A DNA stretch of 64,000 nt from Stenotrophomonas sp. ATCM1_4 (GTDB taxonomy: Bacteria; Pseudomonadota; Gammaproteobacteria; Xanthomonadales; Xanthomonadaceae): assembly GCF_004348115.1 (NCBI RefSeq), contig NZ_QPFB01000001.1, positions 1,908,773 to 1,972,772 on the forward strand. The letters run 5' to 3'. Of the stretch, positions 19,961 through 27,955 are shown one piece after another. Under the pieces are notes generated by a model. It was not told the DNA's origin and ran no database searches. It was given only the letters and a program-made list of their open reading frames with translations. Both the position numbers and the translations under genes were made by a program. Every line of letters begins with the position of its first letter. The first letter of the stretch is position 1.

Positions 19961-20725
19961 GTGCAACTGGTCGACAGCCACTGTCACCTCGATGCCGATG
20001 CGTTTGACGCCGACCGCGCGGCGGTGATCGCGCGCGCGCAGGCGGCCGGGGTGATCGCGCAGGTGGTGCCGGCGGTGACCGCGGCCAGCTGGCCCAAGCT
20101 GCGCCAGAGCTGCACGCTCGCCCCCGGCCTGTTCCCGGCCTACGGGCTGCACCCGATGTTCCTGGCCGAACACCGGCCGCAACACCTGCAGCAGCTGGAC
20201 GAATGGATCACCCGCGAATCCCCGCGCGCCATCGGCGAATGCGGCCTGGACTTCTTCGTTGAAGACCTGGACCCCGAAGCACAGCGGTTCTATTTCCAGG
20301 GCCAGCTCGACCTGGCCCACCGCCACCGGCTGCCGCTGGTGGTGCATGCCCGCCGCGCGGTGGACGAGGTCATCCTGCGCATCCGCCGCACCGGCGGGCT
20401 GCAGGGAGTGGTCCACAGCTTTTCCGGCAGCCCGGAACAGGCCCGCCAGTTGTGGCAACTGGGGTTCCTGATCGGCCTTGGTGGCCCCCTCACCTATCCC
20501 CGCGCCAACCGCCTGCGCACGCTGGTGGCGCAGATGCCGCTGGAGTTCCTGCTGCTGGAGACCGATGCGCCGGACCAACCGGACGCCGGCATCCGTGGCC
20601 AGCGCAACGAACCGGCCCGGCTGGCCAGCATCCTGGAAACCGTCGCCGAGCTGCGCGGGCAGGCGCCGGAAGAAATCGCCGCGCAGACCACCGCCAACGC
20701 GCAACGCCTGTTCGGACTGCCGTAG
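19961..20725 (+). CDS. TatD family metal-dependent hydrolase
   Basis: Protein of 254 residues starting at GTG 19961. Metal-binding motifs are VDSHCHLD at the N-terminus, AIGECGLDF (Glu ligand), VVHARRA and VVHSFSG (His ligands) and LLLETDAP (Asp ligand), all diagnostic for TatD-type amidohydrolase-fold DNases. Members have 3'-5' exonuclease activity or act in D-tyrosyl-tRNA or RNA quality processes. It is translated right behind the 74-residue membrane protein. The start lacks a strong Shine-Dalgarno site, consistent with coupling. Confidence 0.92.
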   Translation: MQLVDSHCHLDADAFDADRAAVIARAQAAGVIAQVVPAVTAASWPKLRQSCTLAPGLFPAYGLHPMFLAEHRPQHLQQLDEWITRESPRAIGECGLDFFVEDLDPEAQRFYFQGQLDLAHRHRLPLVVHARRAVDEVILRIRRTGGLQGVVHSFSGSPEQARQLWQLGFLIGLGGPLTYPRANRLRTLVAQMPLEFLLLETDAPDQPDAGIRGQRNEPARLASILETVAELRGQAPEEIAAQTTANAQRLFGLP

Positions 20726-20760
20726 GGGCGGCCCGGGTCGCGAAGTTCGCGAAGCGGCTC

Positions 20761-21555
20761 CTACGTGGCTTTCTTCTTCAGCAGGACTTCCAGCGCCTTG
20801 CCGACCGCGGCGAAGGCGAATGCCCCGGTTATGTGGGTGGCCGCGCCCAGTCCGGCGCCACAGTCCAGCTTCATCGCCTCGTCCGGGCCCAGGTTCGGGC
20901 GCAGGCCGCACACGCTGCCGTCGGCCTGCGGGTACTTCACGTTCTCCAGCGAGTACACCGCCGACACGCCGAAGTAGCGCTGCGGGTTCTTCGGGAAATT
21001 GAATTCGGCGCGCAGCTTCTTGCGGATCAGCGCCATCATCGCGTCGTGCTCGGTACGCGACACGTCGCGCACCCGCACCAGGGTCGGGTCGGTGCGTCCG
21101 CCGGCCGCGCCGACGGTGATCATCGGCAACTTGCGGCGGCGGCACCAGGCAATGGCCTCCACCTTGACCCGGAAGCTGTCGCAGGCATCGATCACCAGGT
21201 CGAAGTTGCGGTCCAGCAGTTCGGCCATGTTCGAACCGGTCAGGAACGACTCCACCGCCTCGACCTCGATGTCGGGGTTGATCGCCTTGCAGCGCTCGGC
21301 CATGGCCAGCGCCTTGTTGCGACCGTACTGGCCCGCCAGCGCGGGCAGCTGCCGGTTGGTGTTGGACACGCAGATGTCGTCGGCGTCGATCAGGCTCAGG
21401 TGCCCGACCGCCGAGCGCGCCAGCGCCTCGACCACCCAGGACCCCACCCCGCCCATGCCGACCACGGCCACCCGGCAGCCGGCCAGGTGCTCGATGGTCC
21501 CGGCACCGTACAGCCGGTCGATGCCGGCGAATCGCTCACGCAGTTGTTCTTTCAT
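20761..21555 (-). CDS. tcdA: tRNA threonylcarbamoyladenosine dehydratase
   Basis: Protein of 264 residues of the E1-like/ThiF superfamily. RFAGIDRLYG at the start, the nucleotide-binding loop VVGMGGVGSWVVEALARS, DADDICVSNTNRQ, VIDACDSFRVK and DCGAGLGAATHITGAF identify TcdA (CsdL/YgdL), the ATP-dependent dehydratase that cyclises t6A to ct6A at position 37 of ANN-decoding tRNAs. Length agrees with E. coli TcdA (268). It needs the CsdA/CsdE sulfur-transfer system in E. coli; those genes are not visible here. Convergent with tatD; divergent from the cytochrome gene. Confidence 0.93.
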   Translation of the reverse strand: MKEQLRERFAGIDRLYGAGTIEHLAGCRVAVVGMGGVGSWVVEALARSAVGHLSLIDADDICVSNTNRQLPALAGQYGRNKALAMAERCKAINPDIEVEAVESFLTGSNMAELLDRNFDLVIDACDSFRVKVEAIAWCRRRKLPMITVGAAGGRTDPTLVRVRDVSRTEHDAMMALIRKKLRAEFNFPKNPQRYFGVSAVYSLENVKYPQADGSVCGLRPNLGPDEAMKLDCGAGLGAATHITGAFAFAAVGKALEVLLKKKAT

Positions 21556-21636
21556 CCGCCCATTTTAGCCGGGACGGCATAATGGCCGGGCAGTACCCCT
21601 ACAACGACCATGCCACGTAGCCCGGAGCCAACGCAT

Positions 21637-22068
21637 ATGTCCGAACCCGTCCGCCAGCCGTCCAAGGCTGCCCGTTATCTCTATGTCCTCATCGCCGGCC
21701 TGCTGATCGGCGTGGTGGCGACGGTGATGGGCATGCGTGCCATCCAGGCCCGCCAGGACCATTTCCCCGACAGCCTGATGACGGTGATGTCCAAGCAGGT
21801 GCAACTGCTGGGTGAAAGCCAGAAGCAGAACCGCTGCACCATCAACGACACCGCCCCGCGCGTGCAGACCCTGCGCGCCCTGGCCAACGACCTGGAAGTC
21901 GCCTTCCCCGGCCTGCGTGACGACGAGCGGTTCCAGCAGCATGCCAACCGCTTCCGGGCCACCCTCAACGACGCCCTGGCCAAGCCGGCGGCGGACTGTG
22001 CCAGCCTGGCGGCGCTGTCCCAGAAGATCGGCAGCGACTGCAAGAGCTGCCACCAGGACTTCAAGTAA
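21637..22068 (+). CDS. Membrane-anchored cytochrome c'-like monohaem protein
   Basis: Protein of 143 residues. One transmembrane segment (YLYVLIAGLLIGVVATVMG, about residues 14-33) precedes a helical periplasmic domain that ends in SDCKSCHQDFK. The CxxCH haem-attachment site is Cys135-Cys138-His139 followed by a basic C-terminus, the layout of four-helix-bundle cytochromes c' and b562-like proteins. Covalent haem c on the periplasmic side is expected; the sixth ligand and redox partner are unknown. GGAG at 21624-21627 supports ATG 21637 over an upstream ATG at 21610. It is single and lies between tcdA and a lipoprotein gene. Confidence 0.82.
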   Translation: MSEPVRQPSKAARYLYVLIAGLLIGVVATVMGMRAIQARQDHFPDSLMTVMSKQVQLLGESQKQNRCTINDTAPRVQTLRALANDLEVAFPGLRDDERFQQHANRFRATLNDALAKPAADCASLAALSQKIGSDCKSCHQDFK

Positions 22069-22087
22069 TCCATCGGTGAATATCGCG

Positions 22088-22121
22088 TTCACATGTGGTT
22101 GGCCCTCCATTCACATGTGAA
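22088..22121. promoter_or_regulatory. Tandem TTCACATGTG sites upstream of the glycine-zipper lipoprotein
   Basis: TTCACATGTG occurs at 22088-22097 and again, as the perfect 12-bp palindrome TTCACATGTGAA, at 22110-22121. Start-to-start distance is 22 bp, about two helical turns, so a dimeric regulator could bind both on one face. The gene start is at 22186. Confidence 0.5.
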
Positions 22122-22185
22122 ACGACAGGATCTACGCCGTCGGGTAAGCACTTACCTTTTTGTTCACTGGCGAAGGAGAAGCACC

Positions 22186-22668
22186 ATGAAGATTCAGTTG
22201 ATCGCCGCAGGCGCCATTGCCAGTCTAGCTCTGGCCGGTTGCGCCACGTCGCCCGGTTACGGCGGCGGCTACAACGGTGGTGGCGGCTACGGGAGTGGCA
22301 ACAACTACAACCAGAACCGCTGCGCCGATTGCGGCATCGTCACCCGCATCAACGCCGTGTCCTCCGGCCGCACCGCACCGACGGCGACCGGCGCGATCCT
22401 GGGCGGCATCGTCGGCGCCGTGGCCGGCCATGAGATCTCCGACCACACCGGCGGCAGCAAGGGCAACCAGAACATCGCCGCCGTGGCCGGCGCCGCCGCC
22501 GGCGCGCTGGCAGGCAACAAGATCCAGCAGAACGTCACCGGCGAGTCCTATGACATCCAGGTGCGCATGGACGACGGCCGCGTGATCATGGTCAACCAGA
22601 AGAACCTCAACGGCGTGGCAGAGAATGCCTACGTCCGCGTGGTCAATGGCCGCGTGGTACTGCGCTGA
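22186..22668 (+). CDS. Glycine-zipper lipoprotein (SlyB/Rick_17kDa type)
   Basis: Protein of 160 residues. AAGGAG sits 7-8 nt before ATG 22186. The signal ends at LALAGC with the lipid-modified cysteine at residue 19. A Gly/Tyr/Asn-rich linker (GYGGGYNGGGGYG) follows, then the zipper hairpin GAILGGIVGAVAGHEISD and AGAAAGALAGNKIQQN, and a C-terminal small beta domain with YDIQVRMDDGRVIMV. This is the SlyB/PcP family layout, outer-membrane lipoproteins linked to envelope integrity and, in enterobacteria, PhoPQ and barrel-protein stability. Terminated by a strong hairpin. Confidence 0.9.
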   Translation: MKIQLIAAGAIASLALAGCATSPGYGGGYNGGGGYGSGNNYNQNRCADCGIVTRINAVSSGRTAPTATGAILGGIVGAVAGHEISDHTGGSKGNQNIAAVAGAAAGALAGNKIQQNVTGESYDIQVRMDDGRVIMVNQKNLNGVAENAYVRVVNGRVVLR

Positions 22669-22695
22669 TCCAGGCAACCGCCACGCCGGAAAAGG

Positions 22696-22719
22696 AAAGG
22701 CCCGCTTGCGCGGGCCTTT
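22696..22719. terminator. Terminator shared by glycine-zipper lipoprotein and cold-shock genes
   Basis: Ten-bp stem AAAGGCCCGC (22696-22705), loop TTGC, complement 22710-22719, followed on the plus strand by CTTTT. It lies between convergent stops at 22668 and 22745 and can act for both, best for the plus strand. Confidence 0.85.
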
Positions 22720-22744
22720 CTTTTGTCATGCCAGCCTGTCTGTA

Positions 22745-22954
22745 TCAGACCGGCTGCACGGCGTCGGCCTGCAGGCCCTTCTGGCCCTGGACGACGGTGA
22801 AGGAGACCTTCTGGCCTTCCTTCAGGCTCTTGAAGCCCTGGGTCTGGATGGCGCGGAAGTGCACGAACACATCCTCACCATTCTCACGGCTGATGAAGCC
22901 AAAGCCCTTGGCATCGTTGAACCACTTGACGGTACCGGTTTCGCGATCGGACAT
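22745..22954 (-). CDS. Cold-shock domain protein (first copy)
   Basis: Protein of 69 residues: [16 protein letters not shown] (RNP1) and [11 protein letters not shown] (RNP2) define a single cold-shock domain that binds single-stranded RNA/DNA and melts mRNA structure. A leader of about 147 nt separates it from a candidate promoter (TTGCAA 23131-23136, 17-nt spacer, TAAGTT on the minus strand at 23108-23113), similar to the long leaders of cold-regulated csp mRNAs. A 25-nt stretch of that leader is identical to the second copy's leader. The protein is closely similar to the copy at 59614. Confidence 0.96.
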   Translation of the reverse strand: MSDRETGTVKWFNDAKGFGFISRENGEDVFVHFRAIQTQGFKSLKEGQKVSFTVVQGQKGLQADAVQPV

Positions 22955-23062
22955 CTCGACTAACTCCCTGTTGCTCTCTCTCGTTTGATGGAACGCCCCG
23001 GAAGGCGGCTGATTGCAAGGAGGAAGCGAGGTGCAACGATGCAGCAAATCGTGCGATCTACC

Positions 23063-23087
23063 CATCAGGCCACGATTCACGGTGACC
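23063..23087 (-). promoter_or_regulatory. Conserved leader element of first cold-shock gene
   Basis: A 25-nt stretch (plus strand CATCAGGCC...GGTGACC) identical to 59938-59962 upstream of the other cold-shock gene. If transcription starts near 23101 it occupies about nucleotides 14-38 of the mRNA, 108 nt before the start codon. It is a candidate cold-box or RNA-thermometer element. Confidence 0.65.
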
Positions 23088-23107
23088 TTGCCAAGCTCAG
23101 CGGCTGC

Positions 23108-23136
23108 AACTTAACCCGGGAAAAATCAAATTGCAA
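23108..23136 (-). promoter_or_regulatory. Candidate sigma-70 promoter of first cold-shock gene
   Basis: On the minus strand TTGCAA (23136-23131), a 17-nt spacer and TAAGTT (23113-23108) fit a sigma-70 promoter, predicting a start near 23101 and a leader of about 147 nt. The upstream sequence is AT-rich compared with the region. Confidence 0.5.
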
Positions 23137-23187
23137 TCCCGGTGAAGCCGTTAAAGTCAACCCCCAATGGACCCTTTCAGAACCAAT

Positions 23188-23676
23188 ATGGACTATTCAT
23201 TCATCTTCTATACGGTTGCGGCCCTGCTCGTATTGACCGGCATCGCCGGCATCATCCTGCCCGCGCTGCCCGGTGTCCCGCTGGTGTTCGTGGGCCTGCT
23301 GGTGGCCGCTTGGACGGAAGGGTTCGAACGTGTCGGTTGGATCACGCTGGTCGTGCTTGGCGTTTTGACCGTCATTTCCATCATCATCGACATCATATCG
23401 ACGGTGATCGGCGCAAAGAAGGTGGGCGCCAGCCGCCTGGCGCTGGTCGGCTCGGCGGTCGGCACGGTGGCCGGCCTGTTCTTCATGCCGATCGGCCTGT
23501 TCGTCGGCCCCTTCCTGGGCGCGCTGGGCGGCGAGTACCTGCACGGGCGCAAGCTGGGCCAGGCCACCAAGGTCGGCCTCGGCACCTGGCTGGGCATCGT
23601 GCTGGGCGTTGCCTTCAAGCTGGGCCTGGCCATGACCATGGTCGCGGTGTTCGCGGTGGCGTGGTTCGTCAACTGA
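23188..23676 (+). CDS. DUF456 family integral membrane protein
   Basis: Protein of 162 residues, nearly all hydrophobic with about five transmembrane segments. The segment LTGIAGIILPALPGVPLVFVGLL and the Gly-rich FFMPIGLFVGPFLGALGGEYLHGR block are typical of the DUF456 family. Two pseudo-repeats of Gly/Pro-rich membrane hairpins are visible. Start at 23188 is chosen since family members begin MDY-like; an in-frame ATG at 23167 would add seven residues; neither has a good ribosome site. Function unknown. Confidence 0.85.
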   Translation: MDYSFIFYTVAALLVLTGIAGIILPALPGVPLVFVGLLVAAWTEGFERVGWITLVVLGVLTVISIIIDIISTVIGAKKVGASRLALVGSAVGTVAGLFFMPIGLFVGPFLGALGGEYLHGRKLGQATKVGLGTWLGIVLGVAFKLGLAMTMVAVFAVAWFVN

Positions 23677-23789
23677 GCGCGCGGCCAAGACTCCCCCTAC
23701 ACGGGGCAATCGCCGACAATGTCCGCCGGAGCACGGATGCCGCTTTGCTGCGGAAATCCCCGGCCCTTTGCCATGACCGGAACCCCACC

Positions 23790-24929
23790 ATGCCGAACAC
23801 GCCCCTTCGCTATGCCCTGCTGACCGTCCTGGCCAGCGCCAGCGCCTCCGCGCTGGCCCAGGAATCCCTTACCGCCCCCGCATCGCCACAGGCCTGCTTC
23901 GCGCTGGACTCCGACGCCGCGCGCCTGGCCTGCTACGACAGCGCGCTGGGGCGCAGCCCCGCCGACACCCGTGCCGCCGATGCCGCGGCCAACGCCGCGC
24001 AGGCCGCTCGCAAGGAAGCCAAGGTCAGCGCCAAGGCCCTGGATGAGGAAGACCCGCGCCGCAACGAGCTGTTCGCCCACGACGAGCTGGCGGCAATGGC
24101 CGCCAACGCCGGCCGCGGCTCGCTGCTGGACAGCCGCTGGGAGCTGGCCAAGGACTCCAAGCTCGGCCTGTTCCAGCTGCGCGCCTACAAGCCGGTGTAC
24201 CTGCTGCCCGCGTTCTGGAGCAGCAAGCCCAACGAGATGCCGCACTCGCCCAACCCCAACAACACGGTCACCGAGCCGGAAGCACTGAACAGCACCGAGC
24301 TGAAGTTCCAGCTCAGCTTCAAGACCAAGGTGGCCGAGAACCTGTTCGGCGACAACGGCGACATCTGGGTCGGTTACACCCAGAGCTCGCGCTGGCAGGC
24401 CTACAACAGCGAACTGTCGCGCCCGTTCCGCGAGACCAACTACGAACCGGAAGTGATGCTGGCCTTCCGCAACGGCTATTCGCTGCTGGGCTGGAACGGC
24501 CGCATGACCGGCATCAGCCTCAACCACCAGTCCAACGGCCGCAGCGACCCGCTGTCACGCAGCTGGAACCGGGTGATCTTCAACTTCGGCCTGGACCGCG
24601 AGAACTGGGCCCTGATGCTGCGCCCGTGGTACCGCATCCCCGAAGGCGACCGCGACGACAACAACCCGGACATCGAGGACTACATCGGCCGTGGCGATGC
24701 CACCCTGGTGTACAACCGCAATGGCCACGAACTGGCCATCACCGGCCGCCACTCGCTGCGCAGCGGCGACCGCTCGCATGGCTCGCTGCAGGTGGACTAC
24801 GGCTTCCCGATCAACAACCTGCTGCGCGGCCACGTGCAGGTGTTCGATGGTTATGGCGAGAGCATGATCGACTACAACCACCGGGCCACCTACATCGGCG
24901 TCGGCGTATCCCTGCTGGAGTGGTACTGA
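23790..24929 (+). CDS. pldA: Outer-membrane phospholipase A
   Basis: Protein of 379 residues with a signal peptide (LLTVLASASASALA, then QESL) and a periplasmic N-terminal extension of about 100 residues including an ACFALDSDAARLACYD block. The barrel domain carries the catalytic HQSNGRSD motif (His and Ser two residues apart) and the nearby SRSWNRVIF containing the supporting Asn, the PldA active-site layout. The chain ends in VGVSLLEWY, an outer-membrane barrel terminus with a C-terminal aromatic. It hydrolyses sn-1/sn-2 acyl chains of misplaced outer-leaflet phospholipids as a calcium-dependent dimer. Followed 4 nt later by the ArsC-like gene. Confidence 0.92.
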   Translation: MPNTPLRYALLTVLASASASALAQESLTAPASPQACFALDSDAARLACYDSALGRSPADTRAADAAANAAQAARKEAKVSAKALDEEDPRRNELFAHDELAAMAANAGRGSLLDSRWELAKDSKLGLFQLRAYKPVYLLPAFWSSKPNEMPHSPNPNNTVTEPEALNSTELKFQLSFKTKVAENLFGDNGDIWVGYTQSSRWQAYNSELSRPFRETNYEPEVMLAFRNGYSLLGWNGRMTGISLNHQSNGRSDPLSRSWNRVIFNFGLDRENWALMLRPWYRIPEGDRDDNNPDIEDYIGRGDATLVYNRNGHELAITGRHSLRSGDRSHGSLQVDYGFPINNLLRGHVQVFDGYGESMIDYNHRATYIGVGVSLLEWY

Positions 24930-24933
24930 GGCA

Positions 24934-25284
24934 ATGAAGGCAACCCTCTGGCACAACAACCGCTGCTCCAATTCACGTGGCGCGCTGGCCCTGCTGCAGG
25001 AAGCCGGCGTGGACGTGGAGGTCATCAACTACCTGGAGACACCGCCTTCGATCACCGAGCTGCGCACGCTGCTGGCCGAAATGGGCATGCCTGCCCGCGA
25101 CCTGCTGCGCAGCAAGGAAGCGGCGTATGCCGAGCTGGGCCTTGCCGACAAGCTGGACGACGAGCCGGCGCTGGTCCGGGCCATGCATGCCCACCCCGTC
25201 CTGATCAACCGGCCGATCGTGCGCACCGCCAAGGGCACCGCCCTGTGCCGCCCGCCGGAGACGGTGCTGCAACTGATCGACTGA
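24934..25284 (+). CDS. arsC: ArsC family (glutaredoxin-dependent arsenate reductase-like) protein
   Basis: Protein of 116 residues. HNNRCSNSR gives the HX3CX3R active site (His7, Cys11, Arg15), and LINRPIVRTAKGTALCRPPE supplies the downstream arginines of the classical R773-type ArsC family. Such enzymes reduce arsenate to arsenite using glutathione and glutaredoxin; the longer chromosomal relatives such as YfgD have uncertain substrates. Only 4 nt separate it from pldA and no arsB, arsH or arsR is nearby, so a dedicated arsenic role is unproven. Confidence 0.88.
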   Translation: MKATLWHNNRCSNSRGALALLQEAGVDVEVINYLETPPSITELRTLLAEMGMPARDLLRSKEAAYAELGLADKLDDEPALVRAMHAHPVLINRPIVRTAKGTALCRPPETVLQLID

Positions 25285-25331
25285 GCCGCCTGGCGTGGCC
25301 GTCCACTGGCGGCCACGGTCTCCGCGCCCAT

Positions 25332-25865
25332 TCAGCGCTCTGCGGCCTTCGCCGCGACGATCGCGTCGTACAGCTCCTCGAAGCTCTTGCTGGGCTGGAA
25401 CAACCGGCCATTGATGAAGAACGTCGGCGTGCCGCCGACGCCACTGCGCAGGGCGCCATCGATGTCATCCTGGATGCGCCGCATGTAGCGGGCATCCTCC
25501 ATCGCGGCAACCAGCCCGTCCTCCGGCAGGCCCAGTTCGCGCATCAGCTCCCGGTAGATCACCTCACCCAGCTGCTGCTGGCTGCGGAACAGGGCGTCGT
25601 GGGCCGGCCAGAACTGCCCCTGCGCGGCGGCATACTCGGCCGTGATCGCCGCCGGCAGCGCCTGCGGGTGCGACTGGACCAGCGGGAAGTTGCGGAACAC
25701 CACGCAAAGCTCGTCGCCGAACCGCTGCTGCAGCCGCTTCACCAGCGAGAACGCCTCGCCGCAGTAGGGGCACTGGTAATCGGCATACTCGACCAGCACC
25801 ACGGGCGCATCCAGCCGCCCCTGGTAATGGTCCTGCGCACTTACCGGAACACTCAGCACACTCAT
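25332..25865 (-). CDS. DsbA-family thioredoxin-fold protein without signal peptide
   Basis: Protein of 177 residues. The redox motif CPYC (Cys32, Cys35) follows VVLVEYADYQ; the cis-proline loop is VGGTPTFFINGRLF. A helical insertion with PLVQSHPQALPAAITAEYAA matches the thioredoxin_4/NhaA-C-like DsbA branch. No signal sequence is seen, so it is probably cytoplasmic, unusual for an oxidase-type CPYC centre and closer to FrnE/2-hydroxychromene isomerase-like relatives. GGAG is 7 nt before ATG 25863-25865. Convergent with the ArsC-like gene. Confidence 0.88.
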   Translation of the reverse strand: MSVLSVPVSAQDHYQGRLDAPVVLVEYADYQCPYCGEAFSLVKRLQQRFGDELCVVFRNFPLVQSHPQALPAAITAEYAAAQGQFWPAHDALFRSQQQLGEVIYRELMRELGLPEDGLVAAMEDARYMRRIQDDIDGALRSGVGGTPTFFINGRLFQPSKSFEELYDAIVAAKAAER

Positions 25866-26040
25866 CGGCTCACTCCGGACAGGAATCAACGGCGTCGCAC
25901 CATCGCCCGGCACCCCGGGCGCGTGCTCTGCCGGCCACGCTACGCCTGGACCCGCGCAGCCCGCGTGAAACCGGGCGCCCCCCTTTCCCATGCCGGGAAC
26001 GGCGGGCAGAATCCCTGCGAGCCCGACAGGAAGTCCGTGT

Positions 26041-27150
26041 ATGACCCGACCGCATCGTTCGTTCTTCGCCTATGGTTCTGCCCTGCTGGGGGTGCTGAGC
26101 CTGATGGCGGTCGCCTGCTTCCACTTCCCCGAACTGCTGACCAGCCGCGAGTTCCGCGCCGTCTACAACGAGCAGTTCGCCCGCCACCTGCTGCTGGTCG
26201 GGCTGGCGGCGGCCTTCATCATGGGCACCTTCGCCATCCTGCGTGACCGCAACAAGCGCATCGCCACGCTGGGCGTGGGCACGGCCACCCTCGCGGTGCT
26301 GCTGGGCGGCACCAACGTGCAGTTCGACCCGGTCGGGCAGACGCCGTACTCGCTCGGCCTGGATTGGTTCGTGCTTTCCCTGTTCTTCTCGGCGCTGGTG
26401 TTCGTGCCGCTGGAGCGCTACCTGGGCAAGCGCGTGCTGTCGCCGCTGCGGCCCGGCTGGCGCACCGACGTGGGCTACTTCTTCATGAGCCACGTGCTGG
26501 TGCAGTTCATCCTGATCCTGGTGACCGCTTCCACCTCGACCATCGCCGGGCTTGCGGCGTTTCCTTCATTGAAAGCGTTGATCCAGTCGCTGCCGGTCTG
26601 GGCGCAGTTCCTGATCGCCGTATTCGTGGCCGACATGGCCCAGGCCCTGTTGCATCGCGCGTACCACAACATTCCCTGGCTCTGGCGTTTCCACGCGGTG
26701 CACCACTCCAGCCGCCACATGGACTGGCTGGCCGGCTCGCGCATCCACATCGTCGAGATCGTGATGACGCGCAGCGCGGTGCTGCTGCCGCTGCTGGTCA
26801 TGGGCTTTTCCACGCCCGCGGTGAACGCCTACGTGATCCTGGTCGGCCTGCAGGCCGTGCTGGCGCACGCCAACCTGGGCATCCGCTTCGGCTGGCTGGA
26901 GTACCTGCTGGTGCTGCCGCGTTACCACCACTGGCACCACGCGCGGCAGAAGGAATACGTGGACGTGAACTACGCCATCCACCTGCCATTGGTGGACATG
27001 CTGATGGGCACCTTCAAGCTGCCGCGCGACCAGGCACAGTGGCCGGAAGAGTACGGCGTGATGAAGCTGGAGACGATGCCGAAGGGGATCATCCAGCAGC
27101 ACCTCATGCCGTTCCAGGGCGGGCGCAAGTACGAGGACTTCGTGGATTGA
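26041..27150 (+). CDS. Sterol desaturase/fatty acid hydroxylase family membrane enzyme
   Basis: Protein of 369 residues with about seven hydrophobic segments. Three histidine clusters that hold the di-iron centre are present: HRAYHN (HX3H), FHAVHHSSRHMDW (HX2HH) and HHWHHARQKEY (HX2HH). The N-terminal 120 residues form extra membrane helices absent from the minimal family. It should hydroxylate or desaturate a lipid at the inner membrane. Substrate is unknown; bacterial relatives act on fatty acids, ornithine lipids or sterol-like molecules. AGGAAG precedes ATG 26041. Confidence 0.87.
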   Translation: MTRPHRSFFAYGSALLGVLSLMAVACFHFPELLTSREFRAVYNEQFARHLLLVGLAAAFIMGTFAILRDRNKRIATLGVGTATLAVLLGGTNVQFDPVGQTPYSLGLDWFVLSLFFSALVFVPLERYLGKRVLSPLRPGWRTDVGYFFMSHVLVQFILILVTASTSTIAGLAAFPSLKALIQSLPVWAQFLIAVFVADMAQALLHRAYHNIPWLWRFHAVHHSSRHMDWLAGSRIHIVEIVMTRSAVLLPLLVMGFSTPAVNAYVILVGLQAVLAHANLGIRFGWLEYLLVLPRYHHWHHARQKEYVDVNYAIHLPLVDMLMGTFKLPRDQAQWPEEYGVMKLETMPKGIIQQHLMPFQGGRKYEDFVD

Positions 27151-27204
27151 TGCCGGGCTTGGCGCCTTGCCGTCGCGCGAAGGCGGCGTTGGGGCGCCGC
27201 CAAC

Positions 27205-27840
27205 TCACATCCAGTCGGTGATGCCCTCGCGGCGGTAGACCTCGGCGAATGCCGGGCGCGCCTTCATGCGTGCGGCATGCGCGGCCAGCACGGGCCACTG
27301 GTCGGTCGGGCGCGGCATGTTGCGGCTCCAGCGCATCAGCATGGTCAGCAGGAAATCGACCACGCTGGCCCGCTCACCCAGTACGTAGGGACCATGCGCC
27401 TGCAGGTGGTCGGCCATTTGCTGCCAGGCCGCTTCCAGCTGCAGGCGCGCGCGTTGCTTCACCTCGGCGACGTTGGCCTCACCGGCCGGCTCATCCGGGT
27501 AGAACCAGGCGCGATAGGCCGGCATCAGCGTGTACACGCAGAAGCAGATCCAGCGGTAGTAATCACCCCGCGCCGGACTGCCCGGCAGCGGCGCGAGTCC
27601 GGCCGCCGGGTGCAGATCGGCCAGGTGCATGGCGATGGCCGCCGATTCGGTCAGCACCTGCCCGTCCAGAACCAGCGTGGGCACGCGGCCGGCCGGATTC
27701 AGCGCCAGATAGTCGGCCGACTTCTGCTCGCGGCGGTCGAAGTCCAACTGGTGCAGTTCGTGCTCGATGCCCAGTTCGAGCAACAGCCAATGCACGACCA
27801 GCGAGGCGGTGCTTTGCGAGCCATACAACACGACGGACAT
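27205..27840 (-). CDS. Glutathione S-transferase family protein
   Basis: Protein of 211 residues. VVLYGSQSTASLVVHWLLLELG is the N-terminal thioredoxin-like start with Ser as candidate catalytic residue, LNPAGRVPTLVLDGQVLTESAAIAMHLAD includes the cis-Pro and glutathione-binding ES pair, and VLGERASVVDFLLTMLMRW is the C-domain N-capping box variant. ATG at 27838-27840 has GGAA upstream. A second GST at 17318 is not closely similar. Convergent to the sterol-desaturase-like gene. Substrate unknown. Confidence 0.9.
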   Translation of the reverse strand: MSVVLYGSQSTASLVVHWLLLELGIEHELHQLDFDRREQKSADYLALNPAGRVPTLVLDGQVLTESAAIAMHLADLHPAAGLAPLPGSPARGDYYRWICFCVYTLMPAYRAWFYPDEPAGEANVAEVKQRARLQLEAAWQQMADHLQAHGPYVLGERASVVDFLLTMLMRWSRNMPRPTDQWPVLAAHAARMKARPAFAEVYRREGITDWM

Positions 27841-27879
27841 GGGCAACTTCCAAGGGGGCGATGCGGCATTCTAGCCTCG

Positions 27880-27952
27880 GCAGGAGCGGCCTCGGCCGCG
27901 AAGCCAGCACACATTCAAACCTTCCCGGCTTCGCGCCCGAAGGCGCTCCTGC
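27880..27952. repeat. Inverted pair of CAGGAGCG-type intergenic repeats
   Basis: GCAGGAGCGGCCTCGGCCGC followed by GAAGCC (27880-27905) and its imperfect reverse complement GGCTTCGCG...GCGCTCCTGC (27927-27952) flank a 21-nt centre. Similar units occur at 50454-50512 and, degenerate, at 20725-20760. This looks like a REP-type palindrome. Confidence 0.65.
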
Positions 27953-27955
27953 GGT

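Noticed and set aside
24934..25284. An arsenic-resistance operon around the ArsC-like gene
   Set aside because: No arsR, arsB, acr3 or arsH is nearby; the gene is in an apparent unit with pldA, so an ars cluster is not supported.
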